A DNA stretch of 57,222 bases. It comes from Marinobacter sp. B9-2 (lineage in GTDB: Bacteria; Pseudomonadota; Gammaproteobacteria; Pseudomonadales; Oleiphilaceae). Positions 48,079 through 57,222 of the stretch are shown piece by piece (within the stretch, counting starts at the first letter, position 1; each line of letters opens with the position of its first letter). The stretch lies in NCBI GenBank assembly GCA_003030785.1, contig PYVH01000008.1:1-57222 (forward strand), written 5' to 3'. A program made the translations under genes and the position numbers. The notes beneath the pieces were generated by a model. That model did no database searches and was not told the DNA's origin. It saw nothing but the letters and a program-made list of their open reading frames with translations.

Positions 48079-49965
48079 TCAGGCCGACTGTTTGCGCAGC
48101 AGATCGCGCTTCTTCAGATGGACCAGAATCTGGCTTACCGCCGCCGGAGTCACGCCCTGAATGCGTGAGGCCTGGGCCACGGTCTCCGGCCGCACGGTCT
48201 TGAGCTTCTGCTTGATCTCGTTGGACAGGCCGCCGATCACGTCATAATCCAGATCCACCGGCAGGGCGGTGTTTTCATTTTTGCGCAGCCGTTCGATCTC
48301 GTCGGTCTGACGGGAAATGTAGCCCTCGTACTTGATCTCGATTTCCACCTGGTCGGCGACCACCGGATCATCGGCCTGCTCGGCACCAATCTCGGCGATG
48401 TGGCTGTAGACAATCTCGGGGCGGCGCAGCAGCTCCGCCAGGGACTGATCCCGGGTCATTGGCTGCTTGAGAAAGCCGTTGGCCCGCTCACCGGCTTCGG
48501 TACTCGGATGAATCCGGGTGGCCTCAAGGCGACTGCGCTCCGCGGAGATCGCCTCACGCTTGTCATTGAACTTCTGCCAGCGCTCGTCGTTCACCAGGCC
48601 GAGTTTGCGACCGGCTTCGGTCAGGCGCAGGTCGGCGTTGTCCTCGCGCAGGATCAGGCGATACTCGGCGCGGCTGGTAAACATACGGTAGGGCTCAGAG
48701 GTGCCCATGGTGATCAGGTCATCCACCAGCACGCCCAGATAGGCCTCGTCCCGGCGCGGGTACCATTCGTCTTTTTCCTGGGACCGCAAGGCAGCATTGA
48801 TCCCCGCCAGCAGACCCTGGGCCCCGGCTTCTTCATAGCCGGTGGTGCCGTTGATCTGGCCGGCAAAATACAGACCGTGGATGAACTTGGTTTCCAGGGT
48901 GTGGCGCAGGTCCTGCGGATTCAGATAGTCGTACTCGATGGCATAACCTGGCCGCGTGATGTGGGCATTTTCAAAGCCGGGAATCGAACGCACCGCCGCC
49001 AGTTGGATATCAAACGGCAGGCTGGTGGAAATGCCGTTCGGGTAGAGCTCGTTGGTGGTCAGGCCTTCCGGCTCCACAAAGATCTGGTGGGAGTCCTTGT
49101 CGGCAAACCGGTTTACCTTGTCCTCGATGGAGGGGCAATAGCGGGGGCCCACGCCCTCGATGCCGCCGGCAAACATCGGCGAACGGTCGAAACCGCTGCG
49201 AATAATATCGTGGGTCTGTTCGGTGGTCCGGGTCACGTAGCAGCAGACCTGCTCCGGGTGCTGGCTACGGTTGCCAATGAAAGACATCACCGGGGTAGGG
49301 TCATCACCCCACTGCTCCTGCATCACCGAGAAATCCACAGACCGGGCGTCGATGCGCGGCGGCGTGCCGGTTTTCAGACGGCCGACATTGAACGGCAGTT
49401 CCCGCAAGCGCTGGGCCAGGGCGTTGGCCGGCGCATCACCGGCGCGACCGCCGGCATGGTGTTGCATACCGATGTGGATAACTCCGCCCAGGAAGGTACC
49501 GGTGGTGAGCACCACGGTCCTGGCGTTGAAGCGGATACCAGTCTGGGTGACGACACCGGTAACCTGGTCGTTTTCCACAATCAGATCGTCCGCCGCCTGC
49601 TGGAACAGGGTCAGGTTCGGCTGGCTTTCCAGGGTATGGCGAATGGCCGCCTTGTAGAGCACGCGGTCAGCCTGAGCCCGGGTGGCGCGCACGGCCGGTC
49701 CCTTGCGGCTGTTCAGTACCCGGAACTGGATACCGGCCTTGTCGGTGGCCTCGGCCATGGCGCCACCCAGGGCATCAATTTCTTTCACCAGATGGCTTTT
49801 GCCAATACCGCCGATGGCCGGGTTGCAGGACATCTGGCCCAGGGTCTCAATGTTGTGGGTCAGCAGCAGGGTCTGGGAACCCATGCGTGCAGCCGCCAGC
49901 GCGGCCTCGGTACCGGCATGGCCACCACCAATGACAATGACATCGAAACGGGTCGGAAAATCCAC
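48079..49965 (-). CDS. mnmG: tRNA uridine-5-carboxymethylaminomethyl modification enzyme MnmG
   Basis: The 628-residue FAD protein (formerly GidA) forms with MnmE the cmnm5U34 modification in tRNA. It begins [20 protein letters not shown] (FAD site, residues about 8-28), with the [20 protein letters not shown] block, a KTGTPPRID segment and a C-terminal helical RNA-binding domain. In E. coli gidA lies next to oriC; here too an AT-rich DnaA-box region lies directly upstream. Confidence 0.98.
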   Translation of the reverse strand: MDFPTRFDVIVIGGGHAGTEAALAAARMGSQTLLLTHNIETLGQMSCNPAIGGIGKSHLVKEIDALGGAMAEATDKAGIQFRVLNSRKGPAVRATRAQADRVLYKAAIRHTLESQPNLTLFQQAADDLIVENDQVTGVVTQTGIRFNARTVVLTTGTFLGGVIHIGMQHHAGGRAGDAPANALAQRLRELPFNVGRLKTGTPPRIDARSVDFSVMQEQWGDDPTPVMSFIGNRSQHPEQVCCYVTRTTEQTHDIIRSGFDRSPMFAGGIEGVGPRYCPSIEDKVNRFADKDSHQIFVEPEGLTTNELYPNGISTSLPFDIQLAAVRSIPGFENAHITRPGYAIEYDYLNPQDLRHTLETKFIHGLYFAGQINGTTGYEEAGAQGLLAGINAALRSQEKDEWYPRRDEAYLGVLVDDLITMGTSEPYRMFTSRAEYRLILREDNADLRLTEAGRKLGLVNDERWQKFNDKREAISAERSRLEATRIHPSTEAGERANGFLKQPMTRDQSLAELLRRPEIVYSHIAEIGAEQADDPVVADQVEIEIKYEGYISRQTDEIERLRKNENTALPVDLDYDVIGGLSNEIKQKLKTVRPETVAQASRIQGVTPAAVSQILVHLKKRDLLRKQSA

Positions 49966-49989
49966 AGCTCACCTCGGAAATCGGGCTGA

Positions 49990-50335
49990 AAAGAAGGTAT
50001 AAAATCAGGGCGGCGAGTATAACGCCTCACCCAGGAAATTGCAGTCAGAATGTGCAAATTTTAACCAGAGTGAGCCGGTGTTGAAAGCTCATTGCCCCCG
50101 TGCACCCTGCCCGAGGGCTTCCCTGGCCAGGTTCGAAGGATAGTGGAATACCGAAATTCATGGCTTTTCAGACGCTTGGATCAGTCTTCTCAGAAAAGTT
50201 TTCAAGAAAGTTATCCACATGCAAGACTACTTGTTAAACACCCTAAAAAGTTATCTAACCTTCTAATTTTTATAGTTATTTTATAATTTATCCGAAGTGT
50301 TTCCGCAGGTTTTCCAATTAATTATCCACAGAATG
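49990..50335. other. Probable chromosomal replication origin (oriC)
   Basis: The region upstream of mnmG has two exact DnaA boxes TTATCCACA (50211-50219 and 50322-50330) and two relaxed ones (TTATCTAAC at 50251, TTATCCGAA at 50288), all in the same orientation. An AT-rich tract (about 50248-50292, TTTTTATAGTTATTTTATAA) could be the unwinding element. The neighbours mnmG, rsmG, parA, parB fit an origin-proximal position. Clustered GATC sites as in E. coli are not seen. The last box lies inside the 3' end of the next gene. Confidence 0.75.
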
Positions 50336-51616
50336 TGAGGCGGTTTTTCGTCGAAGCCGCCAGACCACCAGTAACACCAGGCCGTTCAGGAGTGAGAGCA
50401 GCAGGAAAAACCCTGGAATGCTGATTCCCAGAAGACCCAGCACCACGATGCCGGCCAGGGCACTCACCACCATGAACAACGCGTTGATGACATTCAGTGC
50501 GGCGATGATACGGGCACGTTTGGCCCGGGGCGTTTCGTGTTGGATAAAGGCGTACAGAGGCACGATGAAAAGACCACCGCAGATTCCGATGCCCACCAGA
50601 TCCATCAACACCCTCAGGTAAACGGGATCGGTGACCAGCGTCCACCAGGTCGAGGCCACGGGATCGTCCGGCACCGCAAAATACAGGTCTATACCGAACA
50701 GGCTCAGCCCCAGGGCTCCCCAGGGCACAGGCGACAGGGTAATGCGGTGCTTGGTAAGCCGCTCACACATCATGGAGCCGATGGAAATGCCGATGGTGAA
50801 CATGGCCAGCAACAGGGTGACAACGGTTTCATCGCCCAGCAGATTGGTGCGGGCAAAATTGGGAAACTGGGTCAGGTACGCCGCGCCAAGAAACCAGAAC
50901 CAGGAGATGATCAACACCGCCAGCAACACCTGGCGACGCTCGGCGGCCAAGGCCATGAGCCGCCAGGTTTCCACCACCGGCCGGAAACGCACGGTAACAC
51001 CGGAACCGTCGGGTTCGGTTGCCGGCACCTGGCGCGCGGCCAGGTAACCAAGTACCGCCATTACCACAACCGCAATCGCCGTCAGCCGGGCGGCAGCCTC
51101 AAAGCCCATCAGCAGGCCCGCGGCAATGGTACCCAGGAGAATTGCGACAAAGGTGCCCATGCCTACCAGACCATTGCCGCCCACCAGCTCATCATCCGCC
51201 AGCACCTGGGGCAGGATGGCGTATTTCACCGGGCCGAAAAAGGTGGACTGGGTACCCATCAGAAACAACAGTACCAACAACAGCTCGTACCAGCCGAACC
51301 AGAGCCCGAGGGCGGCAACGGACATGATCACGATTTCTGCCAGCTTCACGTTCCGGATGATCCGGGATTTTTCATAGCGGTCGGCCATTTCGCCGGCAAT
51401 GCCAGAGAACAGGAAGAACGGCAGGATGAACAGAAAGGCCGCCAGGTTAACCACCACATTCACGGACAGCCCCATCAAACTGCCGGCGCTGAAGGTGATC
51501 AACAGCAACAGCGCGTTCTTGAACAGATTATCGTTAAAGGCGCCGGAGAACTGGGTCAGGTAAAACGGCAGGAAACGGCGTTGGCCCAGCAAACGGAACT
51601 GACTTTTTGATGGCAT
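50318..51616 (-). CDS. MFS transporter, LplT/lysophospholipid type
   Basis: The 432-residue membrane protein has about 12 spans and the LplT/Aas-N-terminal-like signature FYLTQFSGAFNDNLFKNALL near residues 18-38, with the ADRYEKSRIIR loop of the major facilitator superfamily. LplT flips lysophospholipids for repair; the substrate here is inferred. No acyltransferase (aas) is adjacent. Its last codons (HSVDN) encode a DnaA box complement, so the gene end overlaps the origin region. Confidence 0.85.
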   Translation of the reverse strand: MPSKSQFRLLGQRRFLPFYLTQFSGAFNDNLFKNALLLLITFSAGSLMGLSVNVVVNLAAFLFILPFFLFSGIAGEMADRYEKSRIIRNVKLAEIVIMSVAALGLWFGWYELLLVLLFLMGTQSTFFGPVKYAILPQVLADDELVGGNGLVGMGTFVAILLGTIAAGLLMGFEAAARLTAIAVVVMAVLGYLAARQVPATEPDGSGVTVRFRPVVETWRLMALAAERRQVLLAVLIISWFWFLGAAYLTQFPNFARTNLLGDETVVTLLLAMFTIGISIGSMMCERLTKHRITLSPVPWGALGLSLFGIDLYFAVPDDPVASTWWTLVTDPVYLRVLMDLVGIGICGGLFIVPLYAFIQHETPRAKRARIIAALNVINALFMVVSALAGIVVLGLLGISIPGFFLLLSLLNGLVLLVVWRLRRKTASHSVDN

Positions 51617-51847
51617 CGAGGAATCCTGTTTTGGTGCATTGCCAACCTTGCCGTTCGGAATCTGCCTGCATCTGGTGCAATGGTTCCAAAGCCGATAGCG
51701 AAGTTCATTTTTCTGACGGGTTTAAGCTAGGTTAACTGCTTGATTTTTGGCTCTCTGGTACGGAATTCGCTTTACCTGCCTGTTCAGACATTCTTTTATC
51801 ATCAGGCCAGGATGGCCAGACCATTGGCAGTATAAAGGTTCCTGACC

Positions 51848-53113
51848 ATGAGCAGCGTAGTCCGACTTCCCCGACGCATCTATCGCGGAGCCGAAATAAC
51901 CCGGTCTCCAGACATGATCAACGACTATGATTTCAGTTCTGTTTACCAGCCGATCCTGAGCCCGACCCATCGAAAACTGGTGGGCTACGAGGCCCTGGTG
52001 AGGGTCAGGAAGAACAACGCCAGCATCTCCCCCTTCGAGCTTTTCCAGCAGGCGGAAGCAGAGAACCAGACTGCCGAACTGGACCGACACCTGTTGCAGA
52101 TTCATCTGGATAATTTCGCCTCAAGCTCACAGCCTGTGTGGCTGTTCCTGAATATTAATCCGGGTACCTGCATTCATCCAGAAGCCTCTCTGGAAAAGCT
52201 CGCCCTGCAGTGCCAGAGCAGCGGAATCGACCCGGAGAAAGTAGTTCTGGAGCTGGTGGAGACGGCATCCGAGAATCCGACAGCACTTCTGGAATTCATT
52301 CTCAAAGCCAAGGCCCATGGTTTCCAGATTGCCATTGACGATTTTGGTATGGGCGACTCCAATTTCGAGCGACTGTGGCGCATCAATCCGCTCATCGTGA
52401 AGCTCGACCGCAGCCTGTTGGTCAATGCGGAGAACCACAGTCGCGCCCGAATGCTGCTGGAAAGTCTGGTGAAGATGATTCGCGAGAGCGGCAGCCTTGT
52501 GCTTCTGGAAGGCATCGAAAACAGCTCCCAGGCCCATATCGCCCTGCAAACCGAGGCGGATCTGTTGCAGGGTTTCCTGTTTGCCCGGCCAACGAGCCTG
52601 GACGATCATGAGCCGGAACTGACAGAACTGGCCCTGAAGGGAATTATTGCCGATTCCAGTGAGTCTTCGGCCCAGGATATCCGGGACCAGGAGAGTTATT
52701 TTCGACTGCTTCGCTTCGAGATTCTGGAAGCCTGCCACTCCCTGAGCCGGGAGTTACCGTTCGACGTCGCGTGCAATAAGCTGTTGGACGTGGACGGTGT
52801 GAAACGATGTTTTCTGCTTAATGCCCAGGGCATACAGCAGGGCAATCTTGCCCGCGCCAATCCGGACATCCATCGCGGAAAATTCAATCCCCTGTATCAC
52901 TCGGCCGGCGCCCGATGGACGCACCGGGAATACTTCCGTAATGCCCTGGAACGGCCACAGCACATAAGCAGTTGTCGGCCCTATGTCGGTTTGCCGGACG
53001 CCAAACGCACGGTGACCCTGTCCACGATGCTGCCGGGGCAAAAGGTGTTCTGCGTTGATATCCACCCGGATGAAATATTCGGTGGCCAGCTCGAGTTCCC
53101 GGCCACCCTGTGA
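51848..53113 (+). CDS. EAL-domain protein with C-terminal sensor (YkuI type)
   Basis: The 421-residue cytoplasmic protein has an EAL cyclic-di-GMP phosphodiesterase domain (residues about 25-265) with YEALVRV, LNINPG, the ELVET and IDDFGMGDS metal-ligand motifs, KLDRSLL and LLQGFLFARP; most catalytic residues appear intact (EGIE motif reads EGIEN). The C-terminal part (about 280-420, with YFRNALERP and KRTVTLSTMLPG) resembles a PDC/cache-like sensor as in YkuI. The start has a weak AAGG upstream; the region 51617-51847 before it holds no other gene. Confidence 0.85.
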   Translation: MSSVVRLPRRIYRGAEITRSPDMINDYDFSSVYQPILSPTHRKLVGYEALVRVRKNNASISPFELFQQAEAENQTAELDRHLLQIHLDNFASSSQPVWLFLNINPGTCIHPEASLEKLALQCQSSGIDPEKVVLELVETASENPTALLEFILKAKAHGFQIAIDDFGMGDSNFERLWRINPLIVKLDRSLLVNAENHSRARMLLESLVKMIRESGSLVLLEGIENSSQAHIALQTEADLLQGFLFARPTSLDDHEPELTELALKGIIADSSESSAQDIRDQESYFRLLRFEILEACHSLSRELPFDVACNKLLDVDGVKRCFLLNAQGIQQGNLARANPDIHRGKFNPLYHSAGARWTHREYFRNALERPQHISSCRPYVGLPDAKRTVTLSTMLPGQKVFCVDIHPDEIFGGQLEFPATL

Positions 53114-53125
53114 CTGTGTCACTGA

Positions 53126-56100
53126 TCAGAAGTCATCCGCGCGTTTCTGCGGCGCTGCCGCCAGCCCTGTACCACCAGCCGGACCCGAAGCCTGGCGTTC
53201 CAGTTCCTTCTCCACTGCATTGGAAGACTTGGCAAACCGCGCCAGCAGGTTATACAGCACCGGGATGATGAACAGGGTCAGGGTGGTGGCGAAGATGAGC
53301 CCGCCCAGAATCACCATGCCGATGGCCGCACGGCTTTCCGCGCCCGCGCCAGTGGCAATCACCAGGGGAACCGCACCAAAAATGGTGGATATGGTGGTCA
53401 TCAGTACCGGCCGGAAGCGCAGGCAGGCGCCCTCGAGTATAGCCTCCCGCACCTCGTAGCCTTTGTCCCTGAGCTGATTGGCGAACTCCACGATCAATAT
53501 CCCGTTCTTGGCCATCAACCCCAGCAACATGATGATGCCTATCTGGCTGTATATGTTGAGACTGATTCCGGTCCACCAAAGCGCCAGCAGGGCGCCGGTC
53601 ACCGCAAGGGGCACCGACAGCATGATGATCAACGGATGGATCCAGCTTTCAAACTGGGCCGCCAACACCAGGAACACGATGACAAAGGCCAACGCAAAGG
53701 TAACGTAGATGGCGGCCGAGGATTCCTGGAATTCCCGGCTCAGCCCCTTGTAACTGACCCGGGCTTCCGGCGGCAGGTTATCCACAGCCAGGTTGTTCAG
53801 GTAAGTCAGTGCCGAGCCCAGGTCATAGCCATCGGCGAGGGAGGCGCTTATGACCACGGCGGGAAGCCGGTCGATGCGACGGAGGTCCGGGTTGGCGCCA
53901 ATTTCCTGCACCGAGACCAGCGCCTGCAACGGGATCAGGTTACCGCCCTCCCGGGGTCGCAGGAAAATCTGGCCCAGATCTTCCGGAGTTGCCCGGTTGG
54001 CGTCTTCGGCCTGGATAATCACATCGTATTCCCGGCCCCGATCGATGTAAGTGGTTACCTGCCGTGATGCCAGCATGGTCTGCAGGGTAAGCCCCACGTC
54101 CTCAATGGTGATGTCCAGGTCCGCCGCCCGCTCCCGGTCGATGTTGACCCGTAGCTCTGGTCGGGTCAGCTCGAAGTCGGTATCCAGGTTCTGCAGATTC
54201 GGGTTTTCCTTGGCCCGCTCCATGATCTCCTGGCTCCAGGCCTGCACCGACTCATAGTCCGGTCCGGCCACCACGAACTCCACCGCCTGGCTGAACCCGC
54301 GCTGACCCAGTCCCGGCGGATTCACCGCCACGGTCCGGATGCCGGATACATCCGACAGTTTCTTGCGGATTTCGCTGGTTACTTCCTGCTGCTTGATGTC
54401 CCGCTCTTCCCAGGGCACCAGGCCCATGATCATGAACGCGTTGTCCTCCTCATCGCGGAACCCGACGATGGCGAGCAAACGGTTGGCGATGCCTTCATCC
54501 AGATAGGGAAGCAGTGTTTCTTCCACCTGGCGCACGTAGTGGTCGGTGTATTCCACCGTGGAGCCCCGGGGTGCGCTGGTGGGCATGATGATCACGGCGC
54601 GGTCTTCGGTCGGCGCCAGTTCCTGGGGCAATTTGGGGTACACCACGGCGGCAATAACCAGCCCCACCAGACCCAGGCCGAGTAACAGCCCCGGCTGCCT
54701 CAGGGAAAACTTCAACAGCCTGCGATAACCATTGGTCAGGCCATTCAGGACCTTCTCGCTGGCCGCCCAGAGACGGTGCCCCTCTGCCGATTCCGGGCTG
54801 TGTCTGAGCCACTTGGAACACAGCATCGGTGCCAGCGTCAGGGCAACGAGGCTGGAAAACACCACCGCCGCAGCCAGGGTGAACCCGAATTCCGCGAACA
54901 GCCGGCCGATGTTTCCGCCCATGAACGAGATGGGCACAAAAACCGCCACCAGGGTCAGGGTGGTGGCAATGACCGCAAAGGCGACCTGCTTCGCGCCCCG
55001 GTAGGCGGCAAGCAAAGGCGGCTCACCCTCGTCGATCCGGCGCTGGATGTTTTCCAGCATCACGATGGCGTCGTCCACCACCAGGCCGATGGCCAGAATG
55101 ACTGCCAAGAGAGTCAGTACGTTGATGGAAAAGCCCAAAAAACCCAGGCCGATGAAAGCACCAATCACCGCAACCGGAATGGTTACCGCCGGAATCAGGG
55201 TGGCGCGCCAGGAACGCAGGAACAGGAAAATCACCAGGATAACCAGGGACACCGCGATGGCGAGCGTGGTGACCACTTCCTTGATGGATGCCCGGATGAA
55301 GATGGATTCGTCGTAGCTTTCCGCGATGGTGACTTCCGGCGGCAGGGTCTCCCGAATCTTTTCCAACTCGGCGCGGACCGCATCGGAAACGGCCACGGTG
55401 TTGGCCTTGGACTGACGGATAACACCCATGCCGATGGCGGTCTGGCCGTTCGCGCGCAGACGGCTGACATCCGACTCCACCCCCATCTGGACATTGGCCA
55501 CCTCCCCGAGACGCAACAGATCATTGCCGTCCCGGCGAATCACCAGTTCCCGAAACTGTTCCACATTCGACAGTCGGCCTTCGGCACGAACCGTGAAATT
55601 GCGAGTGGACGAATCCACCGATCCGGCCGGCAACTCCACGTTGTTGGCGCGCAGGGCCCGTTCAACTTCCGCCACGGTGATATCCCTGGCCGCAAGCCGC
55701 TCGCGGTCCAGCCACACCCGGATGGCATAGCGCCGCTCGCCACCGATACGCACGTCGGCAACACCGTCGAGCACCGACAGCCGGTCCGCCAGAACCCGGT
55801 CGGCAAAGTCACTCAATTCGGCACTGTCCCAAACATCACTGCGCAGGGTGACCCACATCATCGGGCGGGCATCGGAATCCGCTTTACGGACTACTGGCGG
55901 ATCCGCTTCATCCGGCAGCTGGTTGGCAACCCTGGACACCGCATCCCGCACATCATTGGCAGCGATGTCGACGTCCCGGGCCGTGGTAAATTCGATGCTG
56001 GTTCGGGATTCGCCCTGCTCTGTGGAGGATTCGATGGAGCGAATGCCCTCGATGCCACTGATGGCACCCTCGATCACCTGGGTAATCTGGGTATCCACCA

Positions 56101-56272
56101 CCTCGGCTGCCGCGCCGGTGTAATCGGTGGAAATGGAGACGACCGGTGGATCAATATCCGGGTATTCCCGCACCGGCAGGCCCATCAGGGCTGCCAGCCC
56201 GAACACCACGATCAGCAGACTGAGAACGGTTGCAAAAACCGGCCGCTTGATGGAAACGTCAGAGAGGACCAC
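53126..56272 (-). CDS. RND efflux transporter permease (HAE1 family)
   Basis: The 1048-residue inner-membrane proton antiporter has 12 spans and two large periplasmic loops. The opening MVLSDVSIKRPVFATVLSLL, the MGLPVREYPDIDPPVV segment and the TM4 LAIGLVVDDAIVMLENI (proton-relay Asp pair) are typical of hydrophobe/amphiphile efflux pumps such as MexD/AcrB. It lies 3 bp after the adaptor gene. No outer-membrane channel gene is present, so a shared TolC-like protein is expected. Confidence 0.95.
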   Translation of the reverse strand: MVLSDVSIKRPVFATVLSLLIVVFGLAALMGLPVREYPDIDPPVVSISTDYTGAAAEVVDTQITQVIEGAISGIEGIRSIESSTEQGESRTSIEFTTARDVDIAANDVRDAVSRVANQLPDEADPPVVRKADSDARPMMWVTLRSDVWDSAELSDFADRVLADRLSVLDGVADVRIGGERRYAIRVWLDRERLAARDITVAEVERALRANNVELPAGSVDSSTRNFTVRAEGRLSNVEQFRELVIRRDGNDLLRLGEVANVQMGVESDVSRLRANGQTAIGMGVIRQSKANTVAVSDAVRAELEKIRETLPPEVTIAESYDESIFIRASIKEVVTTLAIAVSLVILVIFLFLRSWRATLIPAVTIPVAVIGAFIGLGFLGFSINVLTLLAVILAIGLVVDDAIVMLENIQRRIDEGEPPLLAAYRGAKQVAFAVIATTLTLVAVFVPISFMGGNIGRLFAEFGFTLAAAVVFSSLVALTLAPMLCSKWLRHSPESAEGHRLWAASEKVLNGLTNGYRRLLKFSLRQPGLLLGLGLVGLVIAAVVYPKLPQELAPTEDRAVIIMPTSAPRGSTVEYTDHYVRQVEETLLPYLDEGIANRLLAIVGFRDEEDNAFMIMGLVPWEERDIKQQEVTSEIRKKLSDVSGIRTVAVNPPGLGQRGFSQAVEFVVAGPDYESVQAWSQEIMERAKENPNLQNLDTDFELTRPELRVNIDRERAADLDITIEDVGLTLQTMLASRQVTTYIDRGREYDVIIQAEDANRATPEDLGQIFLRPREGGNLIPLQALVSVQEIGANPDLRRIDRLPAVVISASLADGYDLGSALTYLNNLAVDNLPPEARVSYKGLSREFQESSAAIYVTFALAFVIVFLVLAAQFESWIHPLIIMLSVPLAVTGALLALWWTGISLNIYSQIGIIMLLGLMAKNGILIVEFANQLRDKGYEVREAILEGACLRFRPVLMTTISTIFGAVPLVIATGAGAESRAAIGMVILGGLIFATTLTLFIIPVLYNLLARFAKSSNAVEKELERQASGPAGGTGLAAAPQKRADDF

Positions 56273-56275
56273 CGG

Positions 56276-57222
56276 TTACGACTCCCGGGCCGTGATAAAA
56301 CGGTTCTCGGGAATGGCCTTGTCGTCTTCCAGTACCCGAACCCGGTCCCCACTGCTGAGCCGATCCTGGCCGGTCACAATCACCGGGTCGTCCTGGCTCA
56401 AACCCTTCGACACTTCCACAAACCCCGGCATGCGCGAACCCAGGTTGACCGACACCCGCCGGGCGATGCCGTCTTCCGCCACAAACACATACTGTTCGTC
56501 ACCGCGGATCATCACCGCCTGTTCCGGAATCACCAATGCTTGCCGTTCCCGGAGCGTCAGGGTGGCGGACATGAACTGCCCCGGCCGGAGCAGACCGTCC
56601 GGATTGTCGATCAGTGCCCGCACGGGCAGCGACCGGCTCAACTCGCTAATCCGGGAACCCAGCTCAACGAGCTGACCAGAAAACGCCTGGGCCGGATAGG
56701 CCGGTGATGCGCCGCGGACCTGTTGTCCCAGACTCACCTGCCCCAGAAAACGCTCCGGGATGGAAAAACCCAGCTCCATACGGTCGGTGGTATCCAGCGT
56801 GGTCACCGAGGTTCCGGCGGTGATATAGGCTCCGACGCTGATATCGCTCAGCCCGACCACACCGGCAAACGGCGCTTCAATCCGGTGGTTTTCCAAACGG
56901 ACCCGAGCCGACTGACGCTGGGCCCCGGCCACGTCGACAGCCGTTCTCAGCGCATCCACCTGGGACTGGGAGATACTATTGTTGGAACGCAACTGCTGTG
57001 CCCTTTCATACTGCCTGCGGGCATCCGCCAGTTGAGCCTCGATAACCTGCAGGTCCGCCCGGGCCTGGCGATCGTCCAGTCGCAACAGCACCTCGCCCTG
57101 CTCTACCCGGCGGCCGGTTTCCAGATTCAGTTCTACCACCCGGCCACTGACTTCCGTGGTCAACTCCACCGCATTCAGGGCTTTCAGACTGCCAACGGCG
57201 TTGACCACGTCCAGCACCATAC
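56276..57222 (-). CDS. RND efflux periplasmic adaptor (MFP), 5' end cut by window edge
   Basis: At least 314 residues of the periplasmic adaptor that links the inner-membrane pump to an outer-membrane channel are present. The visible part has a lipoyl half-motif (GRVVELNLETGRRVEQGEVL), a helical hairpin (QLADARRQYERAQQL), a second lipoyl part (APFAGVVGLSDIS) and beta-barrel/membrane-proximal domains (PEQAVMIRGDEQYVFVAEDG). The signal peptide and first residues lie beyond the right edge; the Met at 57220 is probably internal. Paired with the RND permease. Confidence 0.9.
   Translation of the reverse strand, partial: MVLDVVNAVGSLKALNAVELTTEVSGRVVELNLETGRRVEQGEVLLRLDDRQARADLQVIEAQLADARRQYERAQQLRSNNSISQSQVDALRTAVDVAGAQRQSARVRLENHRIEAPFAGVVGLSDISVGAYITAGTSVTTLDTTDRMELGFSIPERFLGQVSLGQQVRGASPAYPAQAFSGQLVELGSRISELSRSLPVRALIDNPDGLLRPGQFMSATLTLRERQALVIPEQAVMIRGDEQYVFVAEDGIARRVSVNLGSRMPGFVEVSKGLSQDDPVIVTGQDRLSSGDRVRVLEDDKAIPENRFITARES

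Noticed and set aside
48400-49989. 529-codon plus-strand frame opposite mnmG
   Set aside because: Shadow of mnmG: no motifs and composition typical of antisense reading.
54776-56707. 643-codon plus-strand open frame opposite the RND genes
   Set aside because: It is an antisense shadow of a GC-rich coding strand; composition is Arg/His/Gly/Gln-rich and no domain is visible, while the minus-strand frame encodes a full RND permease.

Overview
The window reads as chromosomal DNA of a marine, aerobic, GC-rich gammaproteobacterium, most likely Marinobacter or a close relative. This rests on the gene order oriC - mnmG - rsmG - parA - parB - atpIBEFHAGDC - glmU - glmS, an AlmA-type alkane monooxygenase, an NhaB sodium/proton antiporter, and many small gammaproteobacterial families (DUF3581, DUF3047, DUF4398, YgjV). 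The assignment is inferred from protein character, not from a database search. No tRNA, rRNA, CRISPR array, intact IS element or prophage was seen.

Layout. 1-9.2 kb: mltF, an almA-like monooxygenase, ygjV-like, an HDAC-family deacetylase, rlmE, a SpoU rRNA methyltransferase, a transglutaminase-like protein and two lone periplasmic binding proteins. 9.3-13.1 kb: a peroxide-defence block (ahpF, DUF3581, a Prx5-type peroxiredoxin, ahpC) with ATAG-N7-CTAT sites upstream of ahpF and ahpC. 13.2-17.3 kb: a decayed stretch with a frameshifted small gene, a small conserved ORF and a collapsed 7TM-DISM/GGDEF/EAL receptor, followed by a methyltransferase, two DUF4398 lipoproteins and a CLCA_X metalloprotein. 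17.4-23 kb: a solitary molybdopterin oxidoreductase and a CHASE2 / small secreted protein / M48 lipoprotein operon. 23-27.6 kb: nrdA and nrdB behind a leader holding two NrdR-box-like sites, a cobalamin riboswitch and a long inverted repeat. 27.6-34.9 kb: DUF3047, another lone binding protein, nhaB, and a Fur-controlled iron module (TonB siderophore receptor, AraC regulator, unknown Fur-box gene). 35-50 kb: glmS, glmU, the complete ATP synthase operon, parBA, rsmG and mnmG, all on the minus strand and leading away from a probable oriC at about 50.0-50.33 kb. 50.3-57.2 kb: an LplT-like MFS transporter, an EAL/YkuI-type protein, and an RND efflux pump with its adaptor cut by the right edge.

How the parts work together. 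Class Ia ribonucleotide reductase appears to be under two controls: NrdR (dNTP/ATP sensing) at the promoter and adenosylcobalamin in the leader. This fits an organism that also has a B12-dependent reductase elsewhere. The peroxide block combines AhpC/AhpF with a second peroxiredoxin. The iron module pairs a receptor with its likely AraC activator, and both outer promoters carry Fur-like palindromes. The best candidates for undescribed biology are the nrdAB leader, the CHASE2/secreted/M48 operon, the Fur-box gene at 34.4-34.9 kb and the in-frame collapsed c-di-GMP receptor.
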